This document shows, piece after piece, positions 23,679-32,916 of a stretch of DNA of 44,602 nucleotides. The stretch comes from Anaerovibrio sp. (GTDB taxonomy: Bacteria; Bacillota; Negativicutes; Selenomonadales; Selenomonadaceae). The notes under the pieces were generated by a model. The model was not told the origin of the DNA, searched no databases, and saw nothing but the letters and a program-made list of their open reading frames with translations. Position 1 is the stretch's first letter; the number at the start of each line of letters is the position of its first letter. Location of the stretch: positions 1 to 44,602 of the forward strand of contig JAFVER010000003.1 in assembly GCA_017475925.1 (NCBI GenBank), read 5' to 3'. Made by a program: the position numbers and the translations under genes.

Positions 23679-25082
23679 TTATTTTCCAATACAGAAATTA
23701 CTGAATATCTGATCTACAATACCATCATCCAATGTTTCACCAGTAATCTCTCCCAGCTTTTCCCAGGCAGACCTTAAATCAATTACTATAAAATCCTCAC
23801 TCATTCCCATTTCAATAGTATTTAATGACTCATTAAGAAGAGCTGTTGCCTGACGTAAAATCTCCCCCTGACGGGCATCACATATGACATTGCTTTCATA
23901 TTTACTGATTTTCCCACCATAAACTATATCACTTACCAAATTTACCAGCTTTTCCTTGCCATCACCATTTTTTGCTGATATAGAAATTATTCCTCTGATT
24001 TTTTTATTTTGGTAATTTTTAAATTTATTTACAATATCATTTCTGAACTCTCCCTCTAAATCTATTTTATTTAGAAGAATTATAATATTTCCAGTACATT
24101 TTTCCAGCAAGCTGATAATTTCGTTATCCTCATCAGTAAGCTCCTCAGCAGTATCAAAAACAGCCAATACAAGCTCTGCCCTGTTAGCATATAAATAAGC
24201 CTTTTCAACACCTATTTTTTCAACAACATCATCTGTTTCCCTTATACCGGCAGTATCAATAAGCCGTAAAGGAATTCCCCCTAAATTTACATATTCCTCT
24301 ATGCTGTCTCTGGTAGTACCTGGTACATCAGTAACAATAGCCCTTTCCTGCCCTAGCAGTAGGTTCATTATACTTGACTTTCCAGCATTGGGCTTACCTA
24401 TAATAGCTGTTTTTAATCCTTCCCGAAGAATGATACCTGTTTCAGCACTATCGGCTATCAATTTTATTTTTGCTGAAATAAGCTTTATCCTCTCCCTGAT
24501 ATCATCCATATCCAACGCTTCTATATCATCCTCAGGGAAATCAATAGATGCCTCAAGATGGGCAATCATGGACAATATTTCATGGCGTATTTTCTTTATT
24601 TTATCTGAAAAATCACCGGATAGATGCTCCATAGCCACTGCAAGGGATGCCTTTGTCTTGGCATTTATTACATCCATTACTGCCTGGGCCTGACTCAAAT
24701 CAATACGGCCATTTAAAAAAGCCCTTTTGGTAAATTCTCCCGGCTGAGCCAATCTAGCTCCCAGCCTAAGAGTAAGGTCCAATATTTCCCTCATAACAAC
24801 GCTTCCACCATGACATTGAAATTCTACAACATCTTCACAGGTATATGAATTTGGAGCATACATGACAATACAGATTGCCTCATCAACAATCACCTGCTTT
24901 TCATTTATTACATGTCCGTAAAGTGCCTTTCTTGGAGGAAACTGCCTTATTGCTTTACCTTTAAAATTCCTGAATATTTTATCTGCAATATCAACAGCAT
25001 GCTCTCCACTCATTCTTATTATACCAATACCACCTTCACCTGCCGGTGTTGCAATGGCACTTATAGTTTCATCCTGCTGCAT
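23679..25082 (-). CDS. mnmE: tRNA modification GTPase MnmE
   Basis: A 467-residue GTPase (TrmE), partner of MnmG in wobble-uridine modification. Order: a folate-binding N-terminal domain (starting DETISAIATPAGEGGIGIIR), a helical domain, and an inserted G domain with GKPNAGKSSIMN (G1), GTTRDS (G2), DTAG (G3) and NKIDL (G4). The C-terminal CIGK tetrapeptide holds the essential Cys. The ATG at 25082 has GGAGG upstream; the longer frame to 25130 adds residues that do not match the family. It is separated from jag by a terminator-like hairpin, so it may have its own promoter. Confidence 0.95.
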   Translation of the reverse strand: MQQDETISAIATPAGEGGIGIIRMSGEHAVDIADKIFRNFKGKAIRQFPPRKALYGHVINEKQVIVDEAICIVMYAPNSYTCEDVVEFQCHGGSVVMREILDLTLRLGARLAQPGEFTKRAFLNGRIDLSQAQAVMDVINAKTKASLAVAMEHLSGDFSDKIKKIRHEILSMIAHLEASIDFPEDDIEALDMDDIRERIKLISAKIKLIADSAETGIILREGLKTAIIGKPNAGKSSIMNLLLGQERAIVTDVPGTTRDSIEEYVNLGGIPLRLIDTAGIRETDDVVEKIGVEKAYLYANRAELVLAVFDTAEELTDEDNEIISLLEKCTGNIIILLNKIDLEGEFRNDIVNKFKNYQNKKIRGIISISAKNGDGKEKLVNLVSDIVYGGKISKYESNVICDARQGEILRQATALLNESLNTIEMGMSEDFIVIDLRSAWEKLGEITGETLDDGIVDQIFSNFCIGK

Positions 25083-25143
25083 AAATCCTCCAAATAATAA
25101 TAAGCCTGCCCTATACTTAGCACTATTCACACGCCCTTAAACG

Positions 25144-25182
25144 AAAAAGGCCGTCCCAAAAAATTTGAGACAGCCTCTATTA
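25144..25182 (-). terminator. Terminator-like hairpin between jag and mnmE
   Basis: On the minus strand GGCTGTCTCAA pairs with TTGGGACGGCC (with G-T wobbles), followed by TTTTTCGTTT. It probably reduces read-through from the rpmH-jag genes into mnmE. Confidence 0.7.
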
Positions 25183-25206
25183 TTCTACCTTTAACAAAGA
25201 CGAGAA

Positions 25207-25887
25207 TTATTCACTTTCCTCTTCCCTGTCTCTACGCTCATGATAATCACGACGGCCACCACGCTTCAGTTCAATAACAACCTTGCGGTAAGGCTCATCA
25301 CCAGAGCTATAGGTAGCTATGCGATGATTGTCCTGCAATGCCATATGAATAATCTTTCTTTCATGACGGTTCATTGGCTCCAAAACAATCCGCTCACCGG
25401 TTCTTTTTACCTTGTCAGCTAACCGTACTGCCAGACGACGCAGAGTTTCCTCACGACGACTTCTATAGCTTTCTACATCAAGTATAATCCTGGTCTTGTT
25501 TTCAACTAAACCCCGATTTGCAGCAAGATTAGATAAATATTGCAAAGAATCAAGGGTTTGACCATGCTTTCCAATTAGAATACCAAGGTTTTCCCCAATA
25601 AGATTGAAAATAGTTCCATCCTCACAGTAATTTTTCTCAATCTTAACCTCTAAATTCATGGCCTTAAAAATATCACTAAGGAATTTATCAGCTTTATCCA
25701 AAGGAGACAATTCACGAGCTACAGCCTTTACCTTTGCCGGCTTTCCACCAATCAGTCCCAAAAACCCCTTAGTTGGCTCAGTGACCTCTACAAAATCAAC
25801 CAAATCTGCCGAAATACCCAATGCCTCAATGGCAGCACTTTTTGCTTCTTCTACTGTCCGACCAGTCATTTCAACTTCCAATGACAT
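25207..25887 (-). CDS. jag: RNA-binding protein Jag/KhpB
   Basis: A 226-residue cytosolic RNA-binding protein usually encoded after yidC. Domains: Jag_N (1-50, starting MSLEVEMTGRTVEEAK, ending near GFLGLIGGKPAKV), a KH domain (about 75-150, with the GXXG loop LIGKHGQTLDSLQ), and a C-terminal R3H domain (RRLAVRLADKVKRTG to NRHERKIIH, with the Arg-x3-His pattern). The tail is highly charged (RRDYHERRDREEE). KhpB with KhpA regulates cell elongation and division mRNAs in other Bacillota. The ribosome-binding site is weak. Confidence 0.94.
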   Translation of the reverse strand: MSLEVEMTGRTVEEAKSAAIEALGISADLVDFVEVTEPTKGFLGLIGGKPAKVKAVARELSPLDKADKFLSDIFKAMNLEVKIEKNYCEDGTIFNLIGENLGILIGKHGQTLDSLQYLSNLAANRGLVENKTRIILDVESYRSRREETLRRLAVRLADKVKRTGERIVLEPMNRHERKIIHMALQDNHRIATYSSGDEPYRKVVIELKRGGRRDYHERRDREEESE

Positions 25888-25892
25888 TATTA

Positions 25893-26582
25893 TCAGGCAT
25901 CTCCCTTCTTAGCCTTTACTGATGTTGCGTCTTTTTCATTTCTAAACATATACCACTGCTGAGCTATTTGACAAATATTCATAGAAACCCAATAAATAAC
26001 CAAACCGGATGGGAAATTAATAGAAATATAACCAATGAATAAAGGCATGATGTACATCATCATCTTCATCTGCTGATTATCCTGACCATTTGCCATCATG
26101 CTCTGCTTTTGGCTTAAATAGGTAGTTAATGCAGAAAGTAAAGGCAAAATATAAGTAGAATCTACCTCTGATAAGCTAGTAAGCCACAAAAAACCAGGAT
26201 CTCCCAAATACTCAAATCCATATAATGAATAATAAACTCCCATCAGAATAGGCATCTGAACCAACAAAGGCAAACAACCAGCCAAAGGATTAACTCCGGA
26301 TTCCTGATAAAGCTCACCCATTTTCTGCTGCATCATAGCCGGATCCTTTTTATATCTTTTCTGAATTTCCTTCATCTTCGGCTGGATTTCCTGCATAGCC
26401 TTCATAGACATAATCTGCTTTTTATTCAGCGGATACAGACATACTCTCACAAATATGGTCATCAATATAATAGCTACACCATAGCTTGGAAAACCAATTA
26501 TTTCAGTTATACTGTAAAAACCACCCATTAAAATACGAAAAATTTCTACAATGGGTTCAAAAAGTGATGACAAAAACTCCAA
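25893..26582 (-). CDS. yidC: Membrane protein insertase YidC/Oxa1
   Basis: A 229-residue insertase that helps SecYEG-dependent and independent membrane proteins into the inner membrane. It is the short Gram-positive type without the large periplasmic P1 domain. There are five hydrophobic segments. A conserved Arg in the first core helix (FVRVCLYPLNKKQ) marks the hydrophilic groove, and the cytoplasmic hairpin follows (QEIQPKMKEIQKRYKKDP). The start is a TTG at 26582 preceded by AGGA. The predicted N-terminus has no lipobox Cys. It lies 5 nt before jag and follows yidD. Confidence 0.94.
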   Translation of the reverse strand: MEFLSSLFEPIVEIFRILMGGFYSITEIIGFPSYGVAIILMTIFVRVCLYPLNKKQIMSMKAMQEIQPKMKEIQKRYKKDPAMMQQKMGELYQESGVNPLAGCLPLLVQMPILMGVYYSLYGFEYLGDPGFLWLTSLSEVDSTYILPLLSALTTYLSQKQSMMANGQDNQQMKMMMYIMPLFIGYISINFPSGLVIYWVSMNICQIAQQWYMFRNEKDATSVKAKKGDA

Positions 26583-26629
26583 TTTAACACATCCTAATTT
26601 CTACAGAAAATCTATCAACAAATCCTATG

Positions 26630-26839
26630 TTACGGAACCGGATCATATCCACCCTTATGAAAGGGATGACAACGCAAAACTCTCTTTAATGCCATATATC
26701 CGCCCTTCATTGGCCCGTATTTTTCGATAGCAATCTTCGCATACTCCGAACATGTCGGTATATAGCGGCAGGAAGGTGGCTTAAGTGGTGATATATAGGA
26801 TTGATAAATACCTATTATGAACAAACAAAATCCCTTCAC
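26630..26839 (-). CDS. yidD: Membrane protein insertion efficiency factor YidD
   Basis: A 69-residue family protein with the hallmark Cys- and Pro-rich sequence [18 protein letters not shown] and [18 protein letters not shown]. It assists YidC-linked membrane insertion at the cytoplasmic face and is usually encoded between rnpA and yidC, as here. The start is a GTG; the ribosome site is distant (about 13 nt), and the gene lies 9 nt after rnpA, so coupling to rnpA translation is likely. Confidence 0.93.
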   Translation of the reverse strand: MKGFCLFIIGIYQSYISPLKPPSCRYIPTCSEYAKIAIEKYGPMKGGYMALKRVLRCHPFHKGGYDPVP

Positions 26840-26848
26840 CAGCTGTTT

Positions 26849-27196
26849 TCATCTCCCAAAAATTTTTGCCTTTCTTCCTAAATCGAGAAAAGCCCTTTCG
26901 ATAACATCGTATTTTTTTCCCACAGCTGATTTTCTGCCAACCAAAAGAATACAATAACCCTTTTTTATATTATCTTGATTCAGACGATAACACTCACGCA
27001 TAAGACGCTTGACCCTATTGCGCGTTACTGCATTTCCCAGCTTTTTTCCGGCAGCAAAACCAACCTTGTCCTCCAGCCCGCTTGCTGTAAGAACATACAA
27101 TACCAAGTACCTGTTTGAATAGGATTTTCCAAAACGGTGAACCCTTTGAAAATCGATTCTGCGTCGCAGAATACGACTTTTAGGCAACATTAACAT
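26849..27196 (-). CDS. rnpA: Ribonuclease P protein component
   Basis: A 115-residue basic protein that assists the RNase P RNA in trimming tRNA 5' ends. The signature is GNAVTRNRVKRLMRECYR (the RNR motif that binds RNA), with the conserved N-terminal RRRIDFQRVHRFGKS. GAGG lies 8 nt before the ATG. It follows rpmH by about 185 nt, which hold two hairpins. Confidence 0.95.
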   Translation of the reverse strand: MLMLPKSRILRRRIDFQRVHRFGKSYSNRYLVLYVLTASGLEDKVGFAAGKKLGNAVTRNRVKRLMRECYRLNQDNIKKGYCILLVGRKSAVGKKYDVIERAFLDLGRKAKIFGR

Positions 27197-27297
27197 GGTA
27201 AAATCCTCACTTCAGCAATCAGAAAATTATAACGCCATTATTTAAATTTTTCTTCAAATAAGAAAAATCTCCCAATTAGCGTTTCCCTAAAGGACTA

Positions 27298-27378
27298 ACT
27301 CACTTCGTTCGTGTCGCAACGAGGTGAGATAAATGAAATATAAGCTAATAGCAAAACAGGTCACCGAAGTGACCTCTT
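27298..27378 (-). terminator. Two hairpins between rpmH and rnpA
   Basis: AGGTCAC-TTCG-GTGACCT (27359-27376) makes a stem closed by a stable UUCG loop just after rpmH, followed by TTTTGC on the minus strand. A second stem pairs CTCACTTCGTT with AACGAGGTGAG (27299-27328). They may attenuate or process the transcript so that more L34 than RnpA is made. Confidence 0.55.
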
Positions 27379-27380
27379 AA

Positions 27381-27515
27381 TTATGCGGAAAGCTTCTTTC
27401 TTCCTCTAGCTCTTCTTCTTGCTAAAACCTGACGACCACCTTTAGTCTTCATACGTTCACGAAAACCATGAGTCTTTTTCTTCCAATGATTATTTGGCTG
27501 AAAGGTCTGTTTCAA
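27381..27515 (-). CDS. rpmH: 50S ribosomal protein L34
   Basis: A 44-residue, strongly basic ribosomal protein. The sequence reads [18 protein letters not shown], then [20 protein letters not shown] and RKKLSA, matching L34 end to end (the common start is KRTFQPNN). The start codon is TTG at 27515, with AAGGGGGTG 6 nt upstream. It is the first gene of the minus-strand operon facing away from oriC, and a near-perfect promoter lies 81 nt upstream. Confidence 0.97.
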   Translation of the reverse strand: MKQTFQPNNHWKKKTHGFRERMKTKGGRQVLARRRARGRKKLSA

Positions 27516-27595
27516 TATTTGCACCCCCTTATATATACGAGCAAAACACTCGGTCAAACCTCAATTACACACAGTACTTGAAATTAACTAACAAG

Positions 27596-27624
27596 ATTAT
27601 AGACCACACTACATTTAGTGTCAA
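27596..27624 (-). promoter_or_regulatory. Consensus promoter of the rpmH operon
   Basis: On the minus strand TTGACA (27624-27619) and TATAAT (27601-27596) are both perfect and separated by 17 nt. Confidence 0.85.
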
Positions 27625-27653
27625 GGAAATTTAGCATTGATAAGTTTAGTACC

Positions 27654-27871
27654 TGTGGATAACAAACATAATTATGTTTTTAAGTCCACCATTTTTTGTT
27701 GATAACTTTTTTATATTTTGATATTATTATGAATGTGTCAACAGGTACTTATCAACATTTATTTTTAATTAATTTTATTAAAATATAATATAGAAGAAAA
27801 ATTTCATAAAAATCAATAAACATTCCCTGAAGCGTTTATTTATCCACATACTTATCAACATGTGTGGATAA
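27654..27871. other. oriC: oriC, upstream half (DnaA boxes and AT-rich unwinding region)
   Basis: Six DnaA boxes: TGTGGATAA (27654-27662), TGTTGATAA (27697-27705), TTATCAACA (27749-27757), TTATCCACA (27840-27848), TTATCAACA (27852-27860) and TGTGGATAA (27863-27871). Between the third and fourth lies an almost pure A/T stretch that could unwind. The region sits in the divergent spacer between rpmH and dnaA, the classic location. It may also autoregulate dnaA. Confidence 0.9.
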
Positions 27872-27913
27872 ATTTCTTTATCTTTTAATAAAATTTCGAG
27901 GAGAAATATAGGA

Positions 27914-29314
27914 ATGGAACAGGAAAAAATGGATAACCTATGGGAGAATATAACCAATGAGCTGAAGAATTATCTTTCGGAAAAGGCTATTGAAAACTGG
28001 TTCTCACCCTTAAAGGTACGGGTTGTAAGCTTGGAAGACAACACCCTCACCCTCAGCGTACAAAATAATATCATAAAGGATTATATTGAAAAACGCTATA
28101 TAATGGATCTTACGGATGCCTGTAAAAGTGTTTTAAATAACGATAATATTTCCTTTGAATTTGAAATAAATGAAGCCTCTTATACAGAACCAAAGGAGGA
28201 GGATTATTCATTGTTCTCTGCCTCTGAGGACCACCAGGGTGATACCCATGTAAAAACTGACATACCAGGTCAGATAGCGCCTGGTGACTCTTCTTCATTA
28301 AATCCCAAATATGTTTTTGAAACATTGGTTACAGCCAGCTTTAATAAGCTTGCCTATGCCGCTGCAAGAAATGTAGCAGAAAACCCTGGACAAAACTATA
28401 ATCCACTGTTTATGTATGGTGGCGTAGGACTTGGGAAAACTCATTTAATGCATGCCATTGGCCATGAGGTTCTAAAAAACAATCCTGAAAAAAGAGTCCT
28501 GTATATTACCAGTGAGAAATTCACCAATGAGCTCATAAATTCCATCCGTGATAATACCACAGAGGCCTTCAGGCAAAAATACAGAAATATCGACCTTCTT
28601 ATGGTTGATGATATTCAGTTTCTTTCCAAAAAAGAAAGAACACAGGAGGAATTTTTCCATACATTTAATGCTTTGCATCAGGCAAACAAGCAGATAGTGC
28701 TTTCCAGTGACCGTCCCCCAAAGGAAATAAAAACATTGGAGGAAAGACTTAGCTCCCGCTTTGCCAGTGGCCTTACCGCTGATATTCAAACACCTGATTT
28801 TGAAACAAGAATTGCTATTCTTAGAAAAAAAACCGAGGTAGACAGCATTGATATTCCAGATGAAGCCTTGGAATACATTGCCCGTCGTATTGACAGCAAT
28901 ATTCGAGAGCTTGAAGGAGCACTTACCAGAGTAGTAGCCTACGCCGGTCTCACTGGTGAAAGGATAACCACGGAGCTGGTGGCTGACACCCTAAAGGACG
29001 TATTTCCTGATAACAATGCACGGGAAATAACAATGGATGTTATACAGGAGGTTGTAGCATCTTACTATAATCTCAAGGTTGATGACTTAAACTCAAGCAA
29101 ACGCACAAAGACTCTTGCTTATCCACGGCAGGTTGCCATGTATCTATGCCGGGAGCTTACAGATACATCATTGCCGCAGATTGGTGATTTTTTTGGTGGA
29201 CGAGACCATACCACTGTATTACACGCCCACAACAAGATAAGTGAAGAAAGAAAAGAAAATCCGAAACTTGATGATACTCTTCAGGATTTAACAAAAAGAA
29301 TAGAACGATTGTGA
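27914..29314 (+). CDS. dnaA: Chromosomal replication initiator DnaA
   Basis: A 466-residue AAA+ initiator that binds DnaA boxes and melts oriC. Domain I (1-85) interacts with DnaB and other partners; domain II is an acidic linker (about 86-128). Domain III has Walker A GGVGLGKT (169-176) and Walker B LLMVDDIQF. Domain IV is the DNA-binding helix-turn-helix with the signature GGRDHTTVLHAHNKI near the end. GAGGAG lies 10 nt before the ATG. It is flanked on both sides by DnaA-box clusters, typical of a bipartite origin. Confidence 0.98.
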   Translation: MEQEKMDNLWENITNELKNYLSEKAIENWFSPLKVRVVSLEDNTLTLSVQNNIIKDYIEKRYIMDLTDACKSVLNNDNISFEFEINEASYTEPKEEDYSLFSASEDHQGDTHVKTDIPGQIAPGDSSSLNPKYVFETLVTASFNKLAYAAARNVAENPGQNYNPLFMYGGVGLGKTHLMHAIGHEVLKNNPEKRVLYITSEKFTNELINSIRDNTTEAFRQKYRNIDLLMVDDIQFLSKKERTQEEFFHTFNALHQANKQIVLSSDRPPKEIKTLEERLSSRFASGLTADIQTPDFETRIAILRKKTEVDSIDIPDEALEYIARRIDSNIRELEGALTRVVAYAGLTGERITTELVADTLKDVFPDNNAREITMDVIQEVVASYYNLKVDDLNSSKRTKTLAYPRQVAMYLCRELTDTSLPQIGDFFGGRDHTTVLHAHNKISEERKENPKLDDTLQDLTKRIERL

Positions 29315-29330
29315 TTTATCCTGTTTATTT

Positions 29331-29485
29331 TGTGGATAAAATTGTAAATTAATTGTAGAAGAAATGTTTATAACTTTCAGGGAAGGGTTATTCAGTGAAT
29401 TATGTGGATATCCTTCCCTGTTTTATCAACCTTTTATAAACAGGCAGGATTGCCAATATAGCTTGCCTTACCATGCTTATCCACA
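29331..29485. other. oriC: oriC, downstream half (dnaA-dnaN spacer)
   Basis: DnaA boxes TGTGGATAA (29331-29339), TGTGGATAT (29403-29411), TTATCAACC (29423-29431) and TTATCCACA (29477-29485). CAGGGAAGG (29378-29386) pairs with CCTTCCCTG (29412-29420), so one box lies inside a hairpin loop. The spacer 29315-29560 has no other gene. Confidence 0.85.
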
Positions 29486-29560
29486 TTTCCACAGGCCCTA
29501 CTACTACGTCTACTAAATCTATATATATTAATAATCATAAATACCTAAGGGGTGCATAAA

Positions 29561-30676
29561 ATGAAATTCACATGCTCAAGAGCAGATTTATCCCAATCCA
29601 TTCAAACAGTTTCCAAGGCTGTTTCCTCAAAAAATCAAAATCCAATCCTTTCTGGAATTTATATCAAGGCAGATAATAATATGTTGGAGCTACAGGCAAC
29701 TGATTATGAAATCGGTATTATATGCAAAGTAGAGGCCGAAATCGAAGAAGCCGGCAATATTGTATTATCCGGTAAATACCTTCAGGAGGTAATAAGAAAG
29801 CTGCCTGGTAAAAATATCGAATTTGAATATGATCGACAGGAAAAAACAACACTTATTAAATCGGGAAATGCTAAATTCCGCCTCCTGAGTATGCCTGCTG
29901 AGGATTATCCTGTAATACATAAAATTAACAGTGATTTCAGCTTTAAAATAATGGACAATGTTCTTTATGAGCTTATATCACGCACATCCTTTGCCTGCTC
30001 CAATGAGGAATCCAGACCAGTATTTACCGGATGTCTTTTGGAGTTAAGTGAAAATCAGGTAACTATGGTTGCCACTGATACCAAACGACTGGCATTACAG
30101 ACGAGAAATTTAGATAATTTTGATGGTCAGCGTAAAATGATTATTCCTTCAAAAATACTAAATGAAATTCAACGGCTTCTTTTAAGTGATATTCCCCGGG
30201 AAGTTAATATCAGTTATACCTCAAATCAGGTCAGCTTTGAGTTTGACAACACCTACATAGCTTCCCGTCTTATAGATGGTCAGTTCCCTGATTATAACAG
30301 GGTTATTCCAAATGGCTTCTCTACAAGAATAAAGCTGAATACCGAAGAATTTCGTTCAGTAGTAGAAAGAGTTGCTCTTATTTCCAGAACAAATGAATAT
30401 AAAATAGCAGCTATGGAATTTTCTACAGGTATGCTGAGAATTTCTTCCAACAATCCGGAAATAGGAAATGCTGATGAATCATTAAAGGCAGAAATTGATG
30501 GAGAAAATATTTCAATTTCATTTAACGTTGATTTCGTTTCTGATGTTCTTAAAATAATTGATACAAAGGAATTTTTTATAAATCTTAATAATTCTCTAAG
30601 CCCTGCTGCAATACGGCTGGTAGACGATGATTCATTTACCTATATAATCACCCCTGTAAGAAATACCGGAATTTAG
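29561..30676 (+). CDS. dnaN: DNA polymerase III beta subunit (sliding clamp)
   Basis: A 371-residue ring-forming clamp that tethers polymerases and many partners to DNA. Three repeated clamp domains are visible: the first begins MKFTCSRADLSQSIQTVSKA, the middle one includes RPVFTGCLLEL and VATDTKRLALQ, and the third ends in the conserved ITPVRNTGI (partner-binding pocket region). The ATG at 29561 follows AAGGGGTG; the GTG at 29552 lies within that site and is not favoured. Confidence 0.97.
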   Translation: MKFTCSRADLSQSIQTVSKAVSSKNQNPILSGIYIKADNNMLELQATDYEIGIICKVEAEIEEAGNIVLSGKYLQEVIRKLPGKNIEFEYDRQEKTTLIKSGNAKFRLLSMPAEDYPVIHKINSDFSFKIMDNVLYELISRTSFACSNEESRPVFTGCLLELSENQVTMVATDTKRLALQTRNLDNFDGQRKMIIPSKILNEIQRLLLSDIPREVNISYTSNQVSFEFDNTYIASRLIDGQFPDYNRVIPNGFSTRIKLNTEEFRSVVERVALISRTNEYKIAAMEFSTGMLRISSNNPEIGNADESLKAEIDGENISISFNVDFVSDVLKIIDTKEFFINLNNSLSPAAIRLVDDDSFTYIITPVRNTGI

Positions 30677-30688
30677 ATAGAGGCGTAT

Positions 30689-30913
30689 ATGGAAAAAATT
30701 GAAATAACTACAGAAACAATACAACTTGACCAATTTCTGAAATGGGCAGGTGTCATTGAATCAGGTGGTCAGGTAAAAAATATGATTGAAAATGAACTGA
30801 TATATGTAAATGATGTTTTGGAAAAGGCACGACGTAAAAAACTGAAAAACAGTGATGTTGTAAGGATTAGTAATGTTGGTTCATGGCAGGTTGTTTTCAA
30901 AGGGGAACGATAA
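30689..30913 (+). CDS. yaaA: S4-domain RNA-binding protein YaaA
   Basis: A 74-residue protein consisting of a single S4 domain: LDQFLKWAGVIESGGQVKNM, then IYVNDVLEKARRKKLKNSDVV. It is always found between dnaN and recF in Bacillota origins; relatives bind rRNA or tRNA and have been linked to ribosome assembly. AGAGG lies 5 nt before the ATG, and it runs into recF with a 3-nt gap. Confidence 0.93.
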   Translation: MEKIEITTETIQLDQFLKWAGVIESGGQVKNMIENELIYVNDVLEKARRKKLKNSDVVRISNVGSWQVVFKGER

Positions 30914-30916
30914 GCC

Positions 30917-32038
30917 ATGAAGCTTAATCATCTAAAATTAGTTGGTTACAGAAATTATAAGGAATTAGATCTGGATTTATCGGAGGGTACAAATATATTC
31001 ATTGGAATGAACGCTCAGGGAAAAACCAATATCCTTGAGTCTGTTTGTTATGCATCAATGGGAAGCTCTTTTCGTACTAACAACGATAATGATATGATTA
31101 TGTGGAACAGTCCTGGAAGCAGCATTACTCTGACATTTCAACGCCATGGAGTCGATAACAGGCTGGAATTTATATTTGAAAGGGAAAAACGCCGTAAAAT
31201 AATCCATAATGGAAGCAGCATAAGATTAAAGGAGCTTATTGGAATATTCAATGTTGTCCTGTTTTCACCGGAGGATTTGAATTTAATAAAGGGTGCTCCT
31301 GCAGAAAGACGACGTTTTCTGGATGGAGAAATTTCACAGGCCAGTCCATCCTATTATGGTGACATCATAAAGTATAATCGTTTGTTACAGCAGAGAAATT
31401 ATTTGCTTAAAAATATCAGGGAAAGAAAGGCTGAAGCCTCTATGCTTGATATGTGGGATGGTCAGCTGGTGGAATGTGGAATAAGAATAATAAAAAAGCG
31501 ACTGGAAGCAGTAAAAAAATTTAATATGCTGGCAAATCTCATGCAGAGACGAATTTCCACCAATGAAGAAAATCTTTCTATAGTTTACTCATTGAAGGGG
31601 TTTACCGATGCTCCATCAGCTATAGAAGAAAAAATAAATATGTGGTATAATGAGGCGTTGTATAAGATAAGGGAAGAGGACATATACAGAGGAGCTACCA
31701 GTATAGGGCCTCATCGTGATGATATTAATATATATGTTAATGGTATTGATTTAAAATCCTATGGTTCCCAGGGACAACAAAGAACTGGTGTTTTATCAAT
31801 GAAGCTTTCAGAGCTCGAATTTATCCGTTCTGAACAGGGGGAATATCCTGTTCTTCTTTTGGATGATGTAATGAGTGAATTGGATGTAAAAAGACGTAGT
31901 CAGCTTCTTGATTTCATAAAAAAGGAAAAAATACAGACGATTATTACCGCCACTGATAAAGCTTATTTTAGTGATGATAGTTCAGGTGTTTTTTATAGTG
32001 TTGAAAATGGAAGTGTGAAGTATATCGACAGGAAGTGA
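30917..32038 (+). CDS. recF: DNA replication and repair protein RecF
   Basis: A 373-residue SMC-like ATPase that, with RecO and RecR, loads RecA at stalled forks and gaps. Walker A is GMNAQGKTNILE (near residue 30); the ABC signature is SQGQQRTGVLSMKLSE; Walker B is VLLLDDVMSELD. The length is typical, and the position after yaaA is standard. Confidence 0.97.
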   Translation: MKLNHLKLVGYRNYKELDLDLSEGTNIFIGMNAQGKTNILESVCYASMGSSFRTNNDNDMIMWNSPGSSITLTFQRHGVDNRLEFIFEREKRRKIIHNGSSIRLKELIGIFNVVLFSPEDLNLIKGAPAERRRFLDGEISQASPSYYGDIIKYNRLLQQRNYLLKNIRERKAEASMLDMWDGQLVECGIRIIKKRLEAVKKFNMLANLMQRRISTNEENLSIVYSLKGFTDAPSAIEEKINMWYNEALYKIREEDIYRGATSIGPHRDDINIYVNGIDLKSYGSQGQQRTGVLSMKLSELEFIRSEQGEYPVLLLDDVMSELDVKRRSQLLDFIKKEKIQTIITATDKAYFSDDSSGVFYSVENGSVKYIDRK

Positions 32039-32042
32039 AATA

Positions 32043-32900
32043 ATGTCATCACGCCGTAAGGGAAGCCTGGAAAGAATAAATCTTATTTTTTCTGATGCAA
32101 TAAAGAAAATGGGCCATGGTAAAGAATTTTTAAGTCATATGCTAATATTTTATTGGCCAAGGATTGTAGGTGTGCACAATTCAAAGCATGTAAAGCCAGT
32201 TAAAATGGAATTTAAAAAATTGTTTTTATATGCCGATCATCCTGCATGGGCAAATCAGCTTTCTCTTATGGAGGGAGAGCTGATAAAAAAAATAAACAGC
32301 TTTATGGGTGAATATATGGTGGAAAAAATTATATTTACTCAACAAAAGCCGGAAATATATGATGAAAATAATTCATTACCAGATATGAATATTGGCAAGG
32401 AAATAAATAAGGTAAATATAGATGATAATGAACTGAAAATTATAGAAGATGGATTATCCTTTATAGAGGATAATGATTTAAAAAAAGCTATTTATAAAGT
32501 ACGTATAAATGATGAAAAATATAAAAAATACCGTAAAATAAATAAATGGAAAAAATGTAAAAAATGCGAAAATTTATGTTCACCGGAATATGCTTTATGC
32601 AGCGATTGCAGACGTGAAAAAAAATTATTAATAAAAAATTCTATAAGAAATTTACTTATAGATATGCCGTGGGCCAGATATTGTGATGTGGCAAAGGATA
32701 TAAGCTGTACAGCAGATGAGGTAAATGAAGAAAAAATTATTTTAATGCAAAGGCTGGCTTCAAAAATAAGCTCAAGGGATAAGGAAAGCATAGATATGAA
32801 TTTGTTGGTTATGCTGTATAAATCTGTTCCTCCGGAAAAAATAACCAGCGAATTAAAAAATGATACGATAAAAAAATTCCGTTATGATTTTAAAAAATAA
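32043..32900 (+). CDS. DUF721 (DciA-like) protein with C-terminal zinc-ribbon
   Basis: 285 residues. Residues 1-100 fit DUF721/DciA, the replicative-helicase loader or recruiter of most bacteria: ending in LFLYADHPAWANQLSLM, the conserved late motif. A helical, charged linker follows, then a four-Cys zinc ribbon (KCKKCENLCSPEYALCSDCRRE, about 175-197) and a helical tail with PWARYCDVAKD. Most DUF721 proteins are 100-180 residues, so this C-terminal extension is notable. It lies 4 nt after recF. The codon use is very A-rich compared with recF. A helicase-loading role is inferred from family and position. Confidence 0.8.
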   Translation: MSSRRKGSLERINLIFSDAIKKMGHGKEFLSHMLIFYWPRIVGVHNSKHVKPVKMEFKKLFLYADHPAWANQLSLMEGELIKKINSFMGEYMVEKIIFTQQKPEIYDENNSLPDMNIGKEINKVNIDDNELKIIEDGLSFIEDNDLKKAIYKVRINDEKYKKYRKINKWKKCKKCENLCSPEYALCSDCRREKKLLIKNSIRNLLIDMPWARYCDVAKDISCTADEVNEEKIILMQRLASKISSRDKESIDMNLLVMLYKSVPPEKITSELKNDTIKKFRYDFKK

Positions 32901-32916
32901 TTTTTGAGGTTTTTTT

